NCBI GenBank assembly: GCA_028554745.1
Contig: JAQOTN010000006.1
Coordinates: 434,001 to 498,000 of the forward strand
Direction of reading: 5' to 3'
Length of the DNA: 64,000 nucleotides
Source: Blastocrithidia nonstop
Taxonomy: Eukaryota; Euglenozoa; Kinetoplastea; Trypanosomatida; Trypanosomatidae
Positions 25,297 to 38,400 of this stretch are shown piece after piece (the stretch's first letter is position 1; the number at the start of each line of letters is the position of its first letter). The notes beneath the pieces are model-generated. The model searched no databases and was not told the origin of the DNA. It saw nothing but the letters and a program-made list of their open reading frames with translations. A program made the position numbers and the translations under genes.

Positions 25297-28200
25297 TTAA
25301 TAATTATAGTAATAAGACCTGTCATGCGTATAGCTGATCATGATAATAACAACATACATGATCAGTAGTACAAACCCATGAAATCGAAATACTGTATTTG
25401 TACTGTTATGGCTATTGCTTCTACTGATAGTAGTTGTATTTTTTGTCTCGTTAAGACAGGTGTGACTGCAGGACCGTCTCATTCCTTTGCCAGCATTTGC
25501 ATTATTACTATTGCTGCTGGGTTTGTTGCTATGTTTACTTACGCGTGGCGAAACGGCAATGAGTTGTGCGTTTTTTCGTTCTCCTCTATTTCAAATAGTG
25601 CCTCCACTGTTAACTAAAGAGCTATGTGTTTTGTAATTGTAATTGTTGCTATTACTGTAAATGGATATGTTAGGACCTCGATACTTATTCTGCACCAATC
25701 AGTTTAGTTCACAAATGATTAACGCCACAAACACAGTAATGAGTGCTACAAATTGATGAATGGTTAAGTTCATGTTTGCGCCAAGTATTCACGACAAAAT
25801 AACACACAATGGAAAAATGAGAAGCATAACGTCTAGTGTGTTATCGATCGAGTTACGTAGCAGCATGGCCTCATAATTGGCATTACGGGGAACGGCTGGA
25901 ATGCTGTTTGCTACATTTACATTACTGTTTTTACTCTCTCTGTCAGCATTGGCGCCTTTACTTCTAGTGGTAACATCAACCAGATTACTGGTCATGTTGT
26001 TAATTTGAGTTGCAGCATTGATGTTTTCAGTACGCGTAATTGATGTGGTCATAAACACCGCGAGTCAGTGTCCACCCTACAACAGTACGGGCAAGATTAC
26101 AAAGTACACCAATGACGAGTATGACGCGAAAAGTTACGCTTGTGCTGGTGTACGAATAGACGTAAACACCACATAGCACAAACCAACTTGCACAAGAAGC
26201 AACAAGACAAGTCAGAGTAGCATAAATTGTTTACTATAATACGTGTGCGAGATGGCATCACGGTGTGAGGGTCTGCAGTGGTGCGGCTGTGCGATTTCAT
26301 CACAACCACGTGAGCGAAACTTATAACACTGCCTACACACACGTGCTACCACACTCATACTCAGTGAGAATGGTCCACAAAACGGTGGAATGTTTAGACG
26401 TCGGTATCGCCTCTTGGTAGGACTTGCCTATACATTAACACTTTCATCGGCTACTACTACACTGCTTTCAGTGCTGTCCTATTTGTCTTCATCGCCTAGC
26501 TCTTCTTCTTCGTCGTCGTTATTACTACTATTTCCAATACTCCTGCCGTTCTTGTTGTGTGTAATGTGTTTTGGACTATTGATGTCTTCTTCGACGATGG
26601 TAATTACATTGTACAGTGTACTTGCCCGCTTAAACACATTACACCGCTAGGCTACGTAAAGGCCATAAACAAGCAGCAGACAAATAGAGAGTGCACGCGA
26701 CAGGTTTAACAGACGTGTTTATAATTGTGTTGGCGCATATTTGTACGGTATAGGCGGATAAGTCATAGGCATATTCGTGTAAATATTATTATTATAATAA
26801 TAATTATTATTACTTCGAGCAGAGTTGTATTAGTAATTGTAATGGTTTACAGTAGAGCTTACGTTTTTTGACGCAACCGTAAAGCCAGAGAATGAAGGTG
26901 AAGATGTGGTAACTGTTGCCGATGTCAATGATGATGATGATGATGATGATGATAACAAGGAAATGTTAGGTGCAATGAAACTTGTCTATGGTACGCGGTC
27001 TGACAAGTAGATAAACTTGTACGCTGATGGAATGAGAAACACAATGGTAGCACTGAGTAAAAGTACACCATGCCCTTTATTGAAGCGATGAGGCGAGTAG
27101 TACTCGTAGAACAAAAAGGGAGACGAAGACAAGTAGTGTGTAATTTTGTAATACATGTTTTGTGTAGAAAGAGGAGAAGAAACGCCACTGCCTTCGCGAT
27201 AGCGCTGCGAATAATGATCAGTGGGACTATGATGATGATTGTGGTGATGGTGATGATGATGATGACTACTGCTACTGCTGCGATGTGGGGATTGATGCTA
27301 CGAGTTCAAGTGATGGTGTGAGTGGTGTTGAGAATGCGATTCACTTACATTTTACGACTGCGATGATTGACTTGTGTTTCTGCCACGAAGCAAGTACGCC
27401 TTTTCATTGGGTGTATTTTTCATTGCATATTGCTATAATTGCTATTCTTCGTCATTTTTTACGTACTTTTATAATTATTATTGTTGCTGCTGCTATTATT
27501 ATTACTATAATTACTATTACTAACTGTAATGAGAGCGAAAGCACGCAAATGCAGAAAGCAGCGGTAGACGTAGCTTGGCAAGTCCACTACCTAAGATGCA
27601 TAACAAATGCAGAAACAACACACCCGTAACGAGAAGTTTAACTTACCACACCATCACGTTATGTGGTAAAAAAAGTAGCATGGCAATCAATATGAGCAGC
27701 GGTGAATGCGCACAGACAATATTGCCAAAGCTTAGTAGTGTAAACGAGGACTGCTACTCATCACCAGCAGCGACGTGTTCATTGAACGTGGTCAAGCCAT
27801 AATCTTCAAACATCTCCGTAGCCCACACCTGCACCGGTGCTAACATCAAGAGTGAAATAACGCACAAGGCCCACTACAAATATAACTTCATTCGTATTCG
27901 TGTAGTTTTATTTTTTATTTTACTGTCCATTAAATCATCCGAGTGCAGTAGAACAAATACGGTAAAGAATGCAACGCACAAGATGAATAGTCAGATTTTG
28001 AGTGGACGAAGTAATTAGAACATGCCACGAAATGAACTTCACAAAGAATTCTTGTGCTCGTCACTGTCAAAGTCAAAGACATCGTTTGCATAGGTGCTGT
28101 TTTCATTATTACCGGTTGATAAGACACATTTGAGCATATCGTCATCGTTGTCACCGTATTAACTTATCTACTCAATATTGCTGTTGTTTTGCTTGTTTTT

Positions 28201-28554
28201 CTTCAACTTCATTGTACGATTTACTCCAATATCTTTACCTGGCGTTGACACGGAATGACTGGGTTAGACATGGCTAGAGATAAACGTAGAAGTCGCACGT
28301 GAGTTGCATGAGCGAGTGTGCGAAGCAGGTTGACTAGATGCTGGGTTTGTCACAGTAATCAAGCTACTCTCATCACCTGCTATCGGAAAAGACGAGTGAT
28401 CGCCGCTGCTGTTGCTGTGGTGATTCTCGTGCACATGATAATGTTGATTGTTGCTGTTGCTGTCATTGTCGTCGTTATTTACACTGCCATGAATGAGACT
28501 ACTGTACCCGACCGTGCCATAGCTACTAGTGCTCGTATTGGTTGTATGTGACAT
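25297..28554 (-). CDS. CaCA/CAX-like membrane protein, divergent
   Basis: Multi-spanning membrane protein of 1085 aa resembling Ca2+/H+ exchangers (CAX, cation/Ca2+ antiporter superfamily). The first hydrophobic block (about residues 165-340) has an ATEMFEDYGL and LLSFGNIV region like the first CAX repeat; the last block (about 790-1080) has LPVLLEGGHWLAVF, DVMLLIFPLCVILSWILGAN and FHGFVLLIMYVVIIMI, like the second repeat. The acidic GNxxE(H) signatures of both alpha repeats are degraded, so transport activity is doubtful. The linkers are long and low-complexity: His runs, Ser and Asn runs, and EEEELEEEEE at residues 345-354, where nine of ten codons are UAA or UAG. Start is MSHTTN after an AT-rich leader; stop UAA follows a Tyr/Asn tail. 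Family assignment rests on pattern and topology only. Confidence 0.65.
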
Positions 28555-29152
28555 GACTTATATATATATAAATATATTCTCAATACTGTCTATTTTTAAG
28601 TATGTTTGTTTTTGTTATAAAAAAATAACAATAAATTTAAAATAACAGAATAAACTACAGCAACTGTAACGGAGTTACTATTTATTTTCTATAGTCAGGC
28701 AAATAAATAGGATAACAAAAAGTGAAATTACTTTATCATAATTGATATATTATCAAGAAGTATGGTTTTAACAAATGTATATTGCACACTTACTTATTGC
28801 TCTTTTATTATGTACAACAAACCATAGACGATATAATATTATAAAAACATTCATTTTCGTGTGTCAAGATACAATACAAAGCTTAGTTTGTTGTTACTTT
28901 TGGTACATCAATTCATGTAAAAAAACACAACATATTCATAACGCATCAAATAAAATAATAGGTTGATAAGACAAGAAAAGGAAATGAGTAAATACATTCA
29001 TTAACATATATTTACATAAAATAATTATTTACTTTGACTAGCATAATACAAATACTACCATATGTATATACATCTTCATGGATTACAGCATTAACAAGAA
29101 ATAACTATAAAATTACTATTAAAAATAATAAAACTTTTTTAACAATATCTTA
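28555..29152. other. AT-rich intergenic spacer
   Basis: Between the CaCA-like and VIT/vWA genes; no gene or RNA recognised. Confidence 0.65.
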
Positions 29153-32100
29153 TTACTCTTCATTACAGCAAAGCATTTGCCTCGCAGATTCGACCCAGCT
29201 TTCCCACACATTACGTTGTACATGTGCACTGTGCGTAAAATAATAAACACAAAGCAATTCACTCAGTATCGTTAATTGGCAAGAATGCTCTCGCATATAG
29301 GCTAGTGCCAATGCTGTTGCTCAGTATTCTTCAATATTGTGCGAATGTGAGTTAATGTTGCAAAATTGCATTATAGCTGCACTTGACGACGACGATGCTG
29401 CCATGTGCAACGGAAGTCCGACACAAAGAGCAAATCGAACCGATGGTACAAAACTACCATTGTGCCTTTGAAGTAGTAATAATCGTTTGGTGTTGTTTGC
29501 ATTCGTTTCACCCTCATGCACATCCGCAACACATTTATTCGCAGGTATATATGACAAAACGCTATCAACAATGTCTTATAAAAAGTTTCTAATAAACTTA
29601 TTGGTTGATGTAGAATATTGAAGTGCAATCGCAACTGTTAACGCACCTGTAGGTACACATGAAACATGTTAACTTGACGCATGCGCAAGTCGTGCACGAT
29701 GCTTTACAGCTCATTAATTTAATAAATAGTGAAGCACCTATTTTTGATGTAAAAATGGCATGAATACTGACTGATCTTTACACGCAAGTCGCTTGGAGAA
29801 GGTGTCATCAAATCGAATTGCCTCATCACTTACATCGTCTTTGTCATAATCATCATCATCACCACCATAGATGTTGTCATGAGTGCTACCGTACACATCG
29901 TTCGCATAGACTTACCTCTTATTCATCTTTTTCTTTTTCCGCGAAAGCTACATTGATGTTTGTGAATTAGTAATGTTATACTAATGTGAAAGAAATGCTA
30001 AGATAGAATGGATGTATTCATGTTGATTGACGTGCATTCCAGTCTGGATATACTCACTCAGCTCCTTCACATGTGTCTTGGCTACTTGCCGATAAATAAG
30101 CCGCTCACACTGATGTACAATACGTGTGTCAAGACAAGTTATTTCTTTCTGTGGATGTTATTGGCAAAGATTGGTAATGTTGTTGTTGTTGTTGTTATGC
30201 AATGGACAAGAATAGGTGTACTACACACGCTCTTGACCAACGTTGCCTGATATCGTAACGCTCATCTCATTATTACTTGTTGTATTATGAGATGCTATCT
30301 ACGGCAGAAAAAAGCAAGTGTACGTCGGCTGGCAATGCGCAAAAGTCAGTTTGCAAATATCAGGACACACAAATAACGCATTTGTCTAATTATCGTTACC
30401 TTTCATTGCATTGCCTATAAATGTTTTGTCAACTTTACCGTTGATGCACTTACTGTTATTATTACTAGCAGTGATAAAGTTATCATTCGTAAAATGACAA
30501 TCTACATTGTCAGAAGTAATATCACAGCGTACATTTGTCAAGTGTGGTTTTGTACAAAACGCTAGAATATCGTTTAATGCTACTGTCAAATCATCACAAG
30601 AAAGCTATTCTGAAAATTGACTACTATTACTACAAGAGTCATTAATGTTACAATAATTACGTTGTGTGTGAGTGTCATAAAACTAATGAATGTGTACCTA
30701 CCTAAATGCACCTTTGCCCACATGTGCCATAAGCTATAATCCTGCTAACGTCTCACCATTACAGTTTGGTGTGATGGCCAGTGTATTGATAATAATGGTG
30801 TGCTACCGTTGATGTGCAATGTGGTCAATGACGTGTGCAAAGCGGGTTTAGTTCATTTACAAGGAGTAAAACGTGCGATTGGTGATGAATGTAACACAGC
30901 GAACATAATTTGAGTTACACTTTACCTGTGCGTTTCTCATTGAAAATAACGACAATAAAGATTACAAAATCACAACTTCTTCTTCTTTTTCTTCTTTTCC
31001 ATGATTGTTACTGCTGTTGATGTTTACCTGTGTGGTAAAGTGATCTTGAGCACTATCACACATTTTCGCAATAACGTTTGTCAGCATTGAAATATTTACA
31101 GAATCAATAGGAACACCGCCATCACTGAAAACGAATGTTGGAGTTGCGCTCACTTTACTTTTCAACATGCCGCTGTTGGCGCACATAACATTAACATAGA
31201 CAGAAGGTGGAAGTGCGTGTAGAGCTAACCCTAAACTTTATGCAATACACTGTGCATGTATTTTACTTTGCTTGCTATTTGACAAATCAATAACAAAGAT
31301 GTGCTCCACGTTGACTGGGCAGCTGTCGAGATGTGGTGTGACTTGAATGAGCACGGCATTCTTCAGCTGATCAAATAAAGACGTGTTGTCTTGATTTGCA
31401 GTTTTTGTTATTGTTGTCGCCTCTCTGTTCTTTGTAATAGTTTTGCTTGTCTTTGCCGTGGTGTTGTGTTGTGCTAGAATTGCATTTGCAAGTGAATGTT
31501 CAACACGTTTTTTGCCATAATCGAGAAAAACTCGTATTGGTTATAGAGATGGACGAAGTAGACACGTCAGAAGTAAATGCCGATTAGCATTTGTCATGCA
31601 CGTTAATTCCTACAGTGGAGCGACGTAGAGAAGATCAAACATACAATCACCGATTTACTTTACCTCACACTTCACACATCACATGGACTGCTTTACTTTA
31701 TCGTTAATTTAATTATTTACATATACATCATTGCCATTGTCACTATGTGCATCATTTACACATGCATACACATCATTGTACTTGTCAAGCACACCCACTT
31801 TTGTAAGTTGTACACTGCCTTGACAGAGTGGACTGAACGTTTGCGCAATCACGTGTAGTGAACACGTGTGCTTTAGACGAAACGCAAAAGGATTGCTGCC
31901 GCTTGTATTGTAAAATAAAGCATTGTAATCTTACTTGACACTATTTTTATTATTAGGCGCCGAATGAGACAGACACAGAATACTAGAAGGAAGTAACAGC
32001 TGGCACATTTCATTTAACTAGCTGCCATGGCCCTGTAAACGAGAAAGATATTGAGACTGTGCGATAGATGTCATGTACTGCGTAGTTATCAAAAGTGATG

Positions 32101-32491
32101 AGCCGATTGAGATTGCCCATGGCAAATGAAAAGAGCATACTGGAGTAGTGCTGTACTTGTGAAAGAATAAATCTGGGTTCACACCTACGTGTTCACTTAC
32201 CGTTGCTTTCTAACGATTCATGGCATGCACCGTATCGATAACTTCACCCTCATACTAAACGGTAATGTATGCCACTTGTCATTACAATGGAATCGGCACC
32301 AAAAGTACACCTTGGCACACATCGTTTACTCCATCATTGTATAGCTCATGCTTTACCTCAATATGAGCAGATGGACCTGCAACGCACGCTTCTATGCATG
32401 TACCATGTAAAGTCATAAACGCACCGGTGCGTGAATCGACCACGCCGAATGCAGCGGAGCTGCCATTCACAAATGTCATACTGTCGGCCAT
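29153..32491 (-). CDS. VIT and von Willebrand factor A domain protein
   Basis: Protein of 1112 aa with the VIT-vWA arrangement seen in VWA5A/inter-alpha-trypsin-inhibitor-like proteins. Residues about 15-90 form a VIT-like sheet (VKHELYNDGVNDVCQGVLLVPIP, shortened here to VLLVPIPL, then AYITVEYEGEVIDTVHA). The vWA domain begins near residue 398 with HIFVIDLSNSKQS, keeping the DxSxS metal-ion site (Asp402, Ser404, Ser406), followed by YVNVMCANS and a Thr-containing loop at FITNRTF. The C-terminal half includes Asn-rich inserts and a helical end. UAG, UAA and UGA are all used internally. The gene ends with two consecutive UAA codons. Cytosolic adhesion or complex-scaffold roles are known for the family; here the role is unknown. 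Confidence 0.78.
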
Positions 32492-33393
32492 TTTAGAGAC
32501 TTGTAATTTTGTATTTATATTTAAATGTAAAAAAAACCACGTTTACTGTAAAGTAATAAAAGGGAAGAAAATAAATTAATGAAAGTATACAAAACATTGA
32601 GTGTACATTATTCTACACTCTAATTCACATGTTCAATAACAGCATTAAAAAAAAACATAACACGTGCAAAATATAATATATCACTAGTACTCTTATAAAA
32701 TGTTGAGTAGCTATAAATGCTACTTGTACGTAGAGTGTGTTTTGTGAGTAATTTGATATCAATTATACTTAATTAGAAGGCCCATTACACTTGTTAACAA
32801 AGACATATGCAAATTTATCAATTATCAATTACTGCTAGTATTTTATTAGTAAAAAATAAAAGTCGTGTCAAAAAACTTGATTAACTTCACACTTTATCAC
32901 TATAGAGCGCAAATAACAAGTTAAAAGTATTGTACCATCAGATAACAACGATGTTACTCTTTTTTTTTTATTTTCACGAGTCATTACTTCACATATTTTT
33001 CTCACACTATGTACTATTATTACTATTTTTACGCATATAAATAGATTTGTGTGCATTGTACGTCAGTGTACATGCATAACGTAGATTGCACAGATAAAAA
33101 GAGAAAAAAAACTTTCGACGAGCTAAATGACACATGTTTTAAGGCACATTTAATATCATTATCCTACGGTTTTTTCCTACGAGTTTACTAAAAAAAGTTT
33201 TTCAATATTTCCTTTTTTTATGTAATTTTTTTACTTTTACATCATTTAATAAGAGGTTAACAAAGGTACATAAATGTTATATACACAAAACATAGCAAGA
33301 TTTTCATATTAAATATTTACTTAGATTATAGACAAAAAAATATATATTTATAAAAACATGTTTCTTTTACAGTAGTGATATGATTTAATTTCT
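32492..33393. other. AT-rich intergenic spacer
   Basis: Between VIT/vWA and TRAP-gamma genes; A/T tracts only. Confidence 0.65.
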
Positions 33394-33942
33394 TTAACGG
33401 TGGCTTGTTAGGCGGCGACGGCGACTCTCTTCATTTTTCTGAGCGACGAACCAAAGCAAAGCAGCAGTTAGAGAAGGCGAAATGACATACGCCGCTCGCG
33501 GATCTGCGGTACGGAAAAGGTAGCCTATAAAAATAGTGTTGAGTACAAAGAATGTGGTGTTGATGAAGAAAAACGAGTATGCGATGGCTAGTTGTAAACG
33601 TAACTGACGTAGCACGCTAGCATCACGCTCAGAGTTGCCCTCTGAAAAGTGTTTCTGTCGACTCCAAAACTCACTCTCCACCATTACACCATACGCTTTG
33701 GTCAGTAAATACGATGTGAAGCTGGTAATAACAACATAAAGTAAAATGTTGAGTGGATGCTTCCAATCTACGTTGTTGATAGCATGAGAAAAGTACAGTG
33801 GCTGAAACGATACTATTAACGCTACGAAAATTAATGCCTTCTTGGGGTATATGAGGACATTAGCATTAATACGCTCATCGAGAATCTCGTCATCTGTCTT
33901 CTCCATCCTGCGACTATTTTTAGCTGACTCTTTCTTTACCAT
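33394..33942 (-). CDS. SSR3: translocon-associated protein subunit gamma (TRAP-gamma/SSR3)
   Basis: Gamma subunit of the translocon-associated protein complex at the ER Sec61 channel, 182 aa, the normal length. It has a charged cytosolic N-terminus, then two membrane segments at about residues 30-54 and 62-84 (VVITSFTSYLLTKAYG), a charged cytosolic loop, and two more at about 118-142 (SFFFINTTFFVLNTIFIGYL) and 150-167. This order and the TSYLLxxAY pattern match SSR3. No in-frame UGA, UAG or UAA occurs and all Trp are UGG. The single terminal UAA lies at 33394-33396. The start is the ATG of MVKKE. Confidence 0.85.
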   Translation of the reverse strand: MVKKESAKNSRRMEKTDDEILDERINANVLIYPKKALIFVALIVSFQPLYFSHAINNVDWKHPLNILLYVVITSFTSYLLTKAYGVMVESEFWSRQKHFSEGNSERDASVLRQLRLQLAIAYSFFFINTTFFVLNTIFIGYLFRTADPRAAYVISPSLTAALLWFVAQKNEESRRRRLTSHR

Positions 33943-34544
33943 TTTGATTGGTGTTATTATATTCTTTTACAGTGTTTTATTTTTATTTTGAAACTATCTG
34001 TTTATTTTAGAAATTTTACTTTTTCTCAACAGGAACAAAAACTGAACTAAAATGTGATACACAATAAAAATATATAAATAGTATTCATTCTCAGCTGTAT
34101 GTTTTTGTTTGTTATTAATTACGCATAAAACTCATTCAAAAAAAGGTATATCAGCTATATTAAACATCAAGATAAACAAATTTGTACTTGCACCGTTATA
34201 AGTAAAATAAAATACTATACAACAACGATTTACACACTTTACATTGCTTCTCTTTTGCTCATAAATATTTACTCAAAAAAAAAAATAAATATATATATGT
34301 AGATTATCAAGTTGTCAGTTACCTGATTTATACGTTTAAATTAAATGGCAGATATGATTAAGAAATAAACAACACTTTTTTTTAAACCTTTTTTTACAAA
34401 TGTCAATAAAAATAATTTAAAAAAATACAATGTGTCAGATGAAAAACACATATTTTTTTTTGAATTGTAAATACAATAACAAAAATGATTAGAAATTAAT
34501 AAATATTTTAATAATTTTTGTTAAAAACGGTTTATTATTTGTTA
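33943..34544. other. AT-rich intergenic spacer
   Basis: Between TRAP-gamma and the HIT gene; A/T tracts only. Confidence 0.65.
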
Positions 34545-35006
34545 TTATTCCTTAGGGGAGTGTTTCGATAAAGCTGTACGGTACAGTTCAGCGTCTGCGG
34601 CAAAGTCCAGTTTTTCCATTGTGCTTTTCCATCCAATGCCCAATCCACTATCGGTGTCAAACTTTGGGATGATGTGAAAGTGTACATGTTGCACTTCTTG
34701 ATGTGCCAGTGGACCGTTGTTCTGCAGCACATTATACTCCGTAGACGCATTTGCGTTCTTGTCAAACGTACCATCTGCAACAACCTTACTCAACTTCACA
34801 AGTATACTGCCGATTTCGGCACCTGTCGTCTCGTCCACTTCATGCAGTCGTACCGCATGTTGCTTTGGTATTATTAACACATGTCCGCGTGAGAGAGGGT
34901 TGATGTCCATAAAGGCCAACACACGAGAACTCTCAAACACCTTGTGGCACGGAATGCGTCCAGCAATAATGCTGCAGAAAATACAATTAGCACCTGTTGA
35001 AGCCAT
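34545..35006 (-). CDS. HIT-family nucleotide hydrolase (HNT1/HINT-like)
   Basis: Histidine-triad protein of 153 aa, most like yeast HNT1 and other HINT adenosine 5'-phosphoramidases. Seen: CIFCSIIAGRIPCHKV at the N-terminus, AFMDINPLSRGHVLIIPKQH, YNVLQNNG followed by AHQEVQHVHFHIIP, which carries the catalytic HxHxH triad. The start is the ATG of MASTGAN; a GTG three codons upstream is not used. There are no in-frame UGA, UAG or UAA codons; the gene ends in two consecutive UAA (34542-34547), the first taken as the stop. It sits between the Sec5-like gene and TRAP-gamma. Confidence 0.95.
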   Translation of the reverse strand: MASTGANCIFCSIIAGRIPCHKVFESSRVLAFMDINPLSRGHVLIIPKQHAVRLHEVDETTGAEIGSILVKLSKVVADGTFDKNANASTEYNVLQNNGPLAHQEVQHVHFHIIPKFDTDSGLGIGWKSTMEKLDFAADAELYRTALSKHSPKE

Positions 35007-35423
35007 TTTTGTCACTTACTTTTACTCTCGGTACAACGATTTTTGGTATAATAAAATAATTCGGTGATAAGTATATTACACGTTAGCTATAAATGTAAGT
35101 GTGTTATTTTCAGCTTATAGTGGATTGAATAATTTATATTTACAATAACAAGCAAAATATAATTGATACAATAAAATTATAAAGGTATTTGCTACAAAGC
35201 ATACATTTGACATTTTATATTTATTTTTAGATCAAGGCATCAAGCAATAAACTTGTAGATTGTTGTACACGCAAAAAACGGTGCATTAAGAATTTCGCAA
35301 ATTCAAACAGAAAAAGTAAATGCGCAATAGTTAATCAACTTTTTTTTGATAAATAGTAAAATTCAGAATTATAATTATAAAAAGTTAATGTGTATATGTG
35401 TCTATACTTTGGTTCATTTACCT
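35007..35423. other. AT-rich intergenic spacer
   Basis: Between the HIT gene and the Sec5-like gene; nothing recognised. Confidence 0.65.
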
Positions 35424-38400
35424 TTACACAACATTCTTACGTCTAAATCTATTTGTACGTCCAACAGTGTTACGCTGACTCGTATTCGTACTAATGTTAT
35501 TGTCTTTAACATTACTTGTAAGATGTTCATCGTCAAAGACAACTCTGCGAACGCGTCGCGTTGCTTGTTGCGTTTTTTCAGCAGAAGGTGATGCTGAATC
35601 TTTCATTGCTGAAGTAGCTGTAGCTACATTCGTAGCGTTCTATGCTACTTTATTGTTGTTGTTGTTATTATTGTTTATGTCGATTGTATTTGTGTTGCGT
35701 ATAACAGTAGAACCAGCATTGTGGACGTCATCAGCTAAACCTGCTAACTTATTATCATTACTTCCTACTTACATTTTGTTCTTCTACAACTGCTATTGTT
35801 GCTATGGTTGATGCTACTATTGATGATATTAGTTTTACACTTGTAAATTATTGTCTGTTGTCTGTAATGTTGGTGTTTGTGCTGCCACAGCATTACGAAA
35901 AAGCGTAGCATTACGCTGTACTTTCTCAATCGTACTGCTATTTTTGTTAATATGATCGTCATTATTATTATTACCTGCAGATGCGTTGTCAGATGCAGGA
36001 GATAGCGAAGTAGGTATAGTCGTGTTTGCGTTGTGGTCTGTGTTTTTTGTTTTCTTATCACCGTCTACAGCTGTGTTAACATTTGCGGACAAATTGACAT
36101 GATCGTTTCGTTACGCACGTTTACGCAGAATAGTTTTTAACTTTTTTGTAGCCCGGCGAGCCATATGTGGGATGACTTTTGCATCATTAGTGTGTGTGGC
36201 TTATTACTTATTTTATTATTAATATTAATGTTATTTGTTGTTATGGTTGCCAAGTCGTTTAGCTAATCGCTAGGCAATACGTTGCGTACTTTACTCATTC
36301 ATCGCCAGTGCACCAACATGTATGCTACTGAGTAACGAGGACTACTACAAATAACTACTAATGGCCTCAATCATATATTGTGTGTGCTGAATAGCCAGGT
36401 GCACCATACGAGTACGAACATGCTATCGCTCGCGTATAGTCAAGATGCGCTGTGATGTACATAGTGACTTGTTTATCGTATTGACATCATTGTGTTTGTT
36501 GTGCTTAACCAAGTTAGTGTGAGATAACTACGTATTATGCATAGATTGAGTAAATGGCATGTTCATGGATGTATTATTACCTGCCGTGTTGCATAAGTTT
36601 CATGTCAGCTCATCCGATGAAGTAATGAGTGATTGAACAACTTATTGCAAACGCGTTCGAGCAAGCAAAAGTTAGGGCAAGACTTCCTACATTTCATTTG
36701 CATGAGTATTAGCACCAACATCAACTTTTTAAGTGTTTGCCTTATGTGCGTGTGCAACATTACTACTACTACTACTACTAGTAGTAGTGGTAGTAGAATT
36801 ATTTGTTTTGCCTCTGTCTGTTGTCTGCTGTGTGAGGTGTGATTGCAGCAGATGCTCAATCAGGCTCAATATTGTCAGACCTTACACCTCAAGTAGCAAA
36901 CTGCCATTGAGTTTAAATTCATTGCTGCACTAGTGCGAAAACTCAAACCCGTTGATGCAAAAAGTCAAACCGGCAATAAAGCTATTGGCAAAATGAGCCA
37001 TGAGCTTCTGTGTCACGGCCGCACCTAATGCAGGTTGATGTATGCCATTTAGAACTTACTGCGCTCGAGCAATAATAGTCAGACAATCGGCAATGTACAA
37101 TCGTACGCCTTAGCCCATCTCACTCGTGACTAATCCCTGTGATTGTTATGTTTGTTACTATTATTACTACAATAGTAATAAACGCTCTTCTTGTTCTCGT
37201 GATGGTGGTTGTTATTATGCATGACGCCCAAATAGCGTAGATGACTAAAAAGATGATGATGATGATGATGATGCGGCTATGGACGAAGGCAGTGTAAAGC
37301 GTTGTCAGTCAAACAGGCTATTCATAAATCCATTGGAGCGAACCGCCAGTGTAATTTGCTGTTGAGGCAGTGTGAGATACATGTTAAGCAAGGCATCAAT
37401 GACCAGCTGGGTGTGTTCTTCTACTGGAACTACAAAACGAGAGTGAAATTTTGTAATCTGCTAAGCGATAATTGACTTCATTGATGGCTTTGTCAACTGT
37501 TTTCGATGTTATAGTTGTTTTTGTTATTGTTTTTACGAATAGGTTCGCTATAACGTTGACATGCTGTGTTTTGTATTATTTCCATCACTAACTTAATTTG
37601 CAGGTTGAGCTTATGACTCGAATTACGTAAGTTATACCAAGTTTGCAAACAGACACGGTGAAAGGAGATGCTCCTATAATATTGGTATCACCGTGGTAGG
37701 TAATGTAAGCGCATCGGCAATAGACTACACCAACACCGTCTCTTTCATTTAGCTACTGACGTGTAACGCCAACGCATCACTCACACGTTGTCCTTTACCG
37801 TGAATAATATCCACAAATGACATGAGTAAATTTCCAATTATCTGCTCAAGGTGCACCGTGTGATGCTGTATTGAGTACTGCACCAGTGAGGCATTGTAGA
37901 CTGCCATGGACTGTGTTACCAGATCGACTATGACACGTTACAATTATTGTAATTTTTTTATCTTATTATTATTATTTCGATCATGTGCTGCATTTTGCGT
38001 ATGACGCGTAGGTGCATGAATTCGTTGCAATGAAGCCGAATAATCACTGTGATTACTTCCAACACTACCACGACGTCATCTACGGATGTTACCATGACGT
38101 GTAGCATGAGCACCATTTTATTTTTGGTTTTTGTGGTGCGGCTATTATTTACTCATTCCTGTTTGTACATCACTCATCTCTTACGCCTTAGCAGCAAACA
38201 AATCGGCCGCATCAAATATCTCATTCTCTCTGCGTAGCAGTGGCAGTGTACGATCAAGCACGACAGAGAACAAATTAAGTAACTTATTAGGCAAGTTGGT
38301 GCTGACATAATCACGACTTAGTCGAGCTCGAATACGGTGATCAAGCCCCGCAAAGGAGATGGGGATTTGCAACGATGGCAGCACATGTACATAGGCCTTG

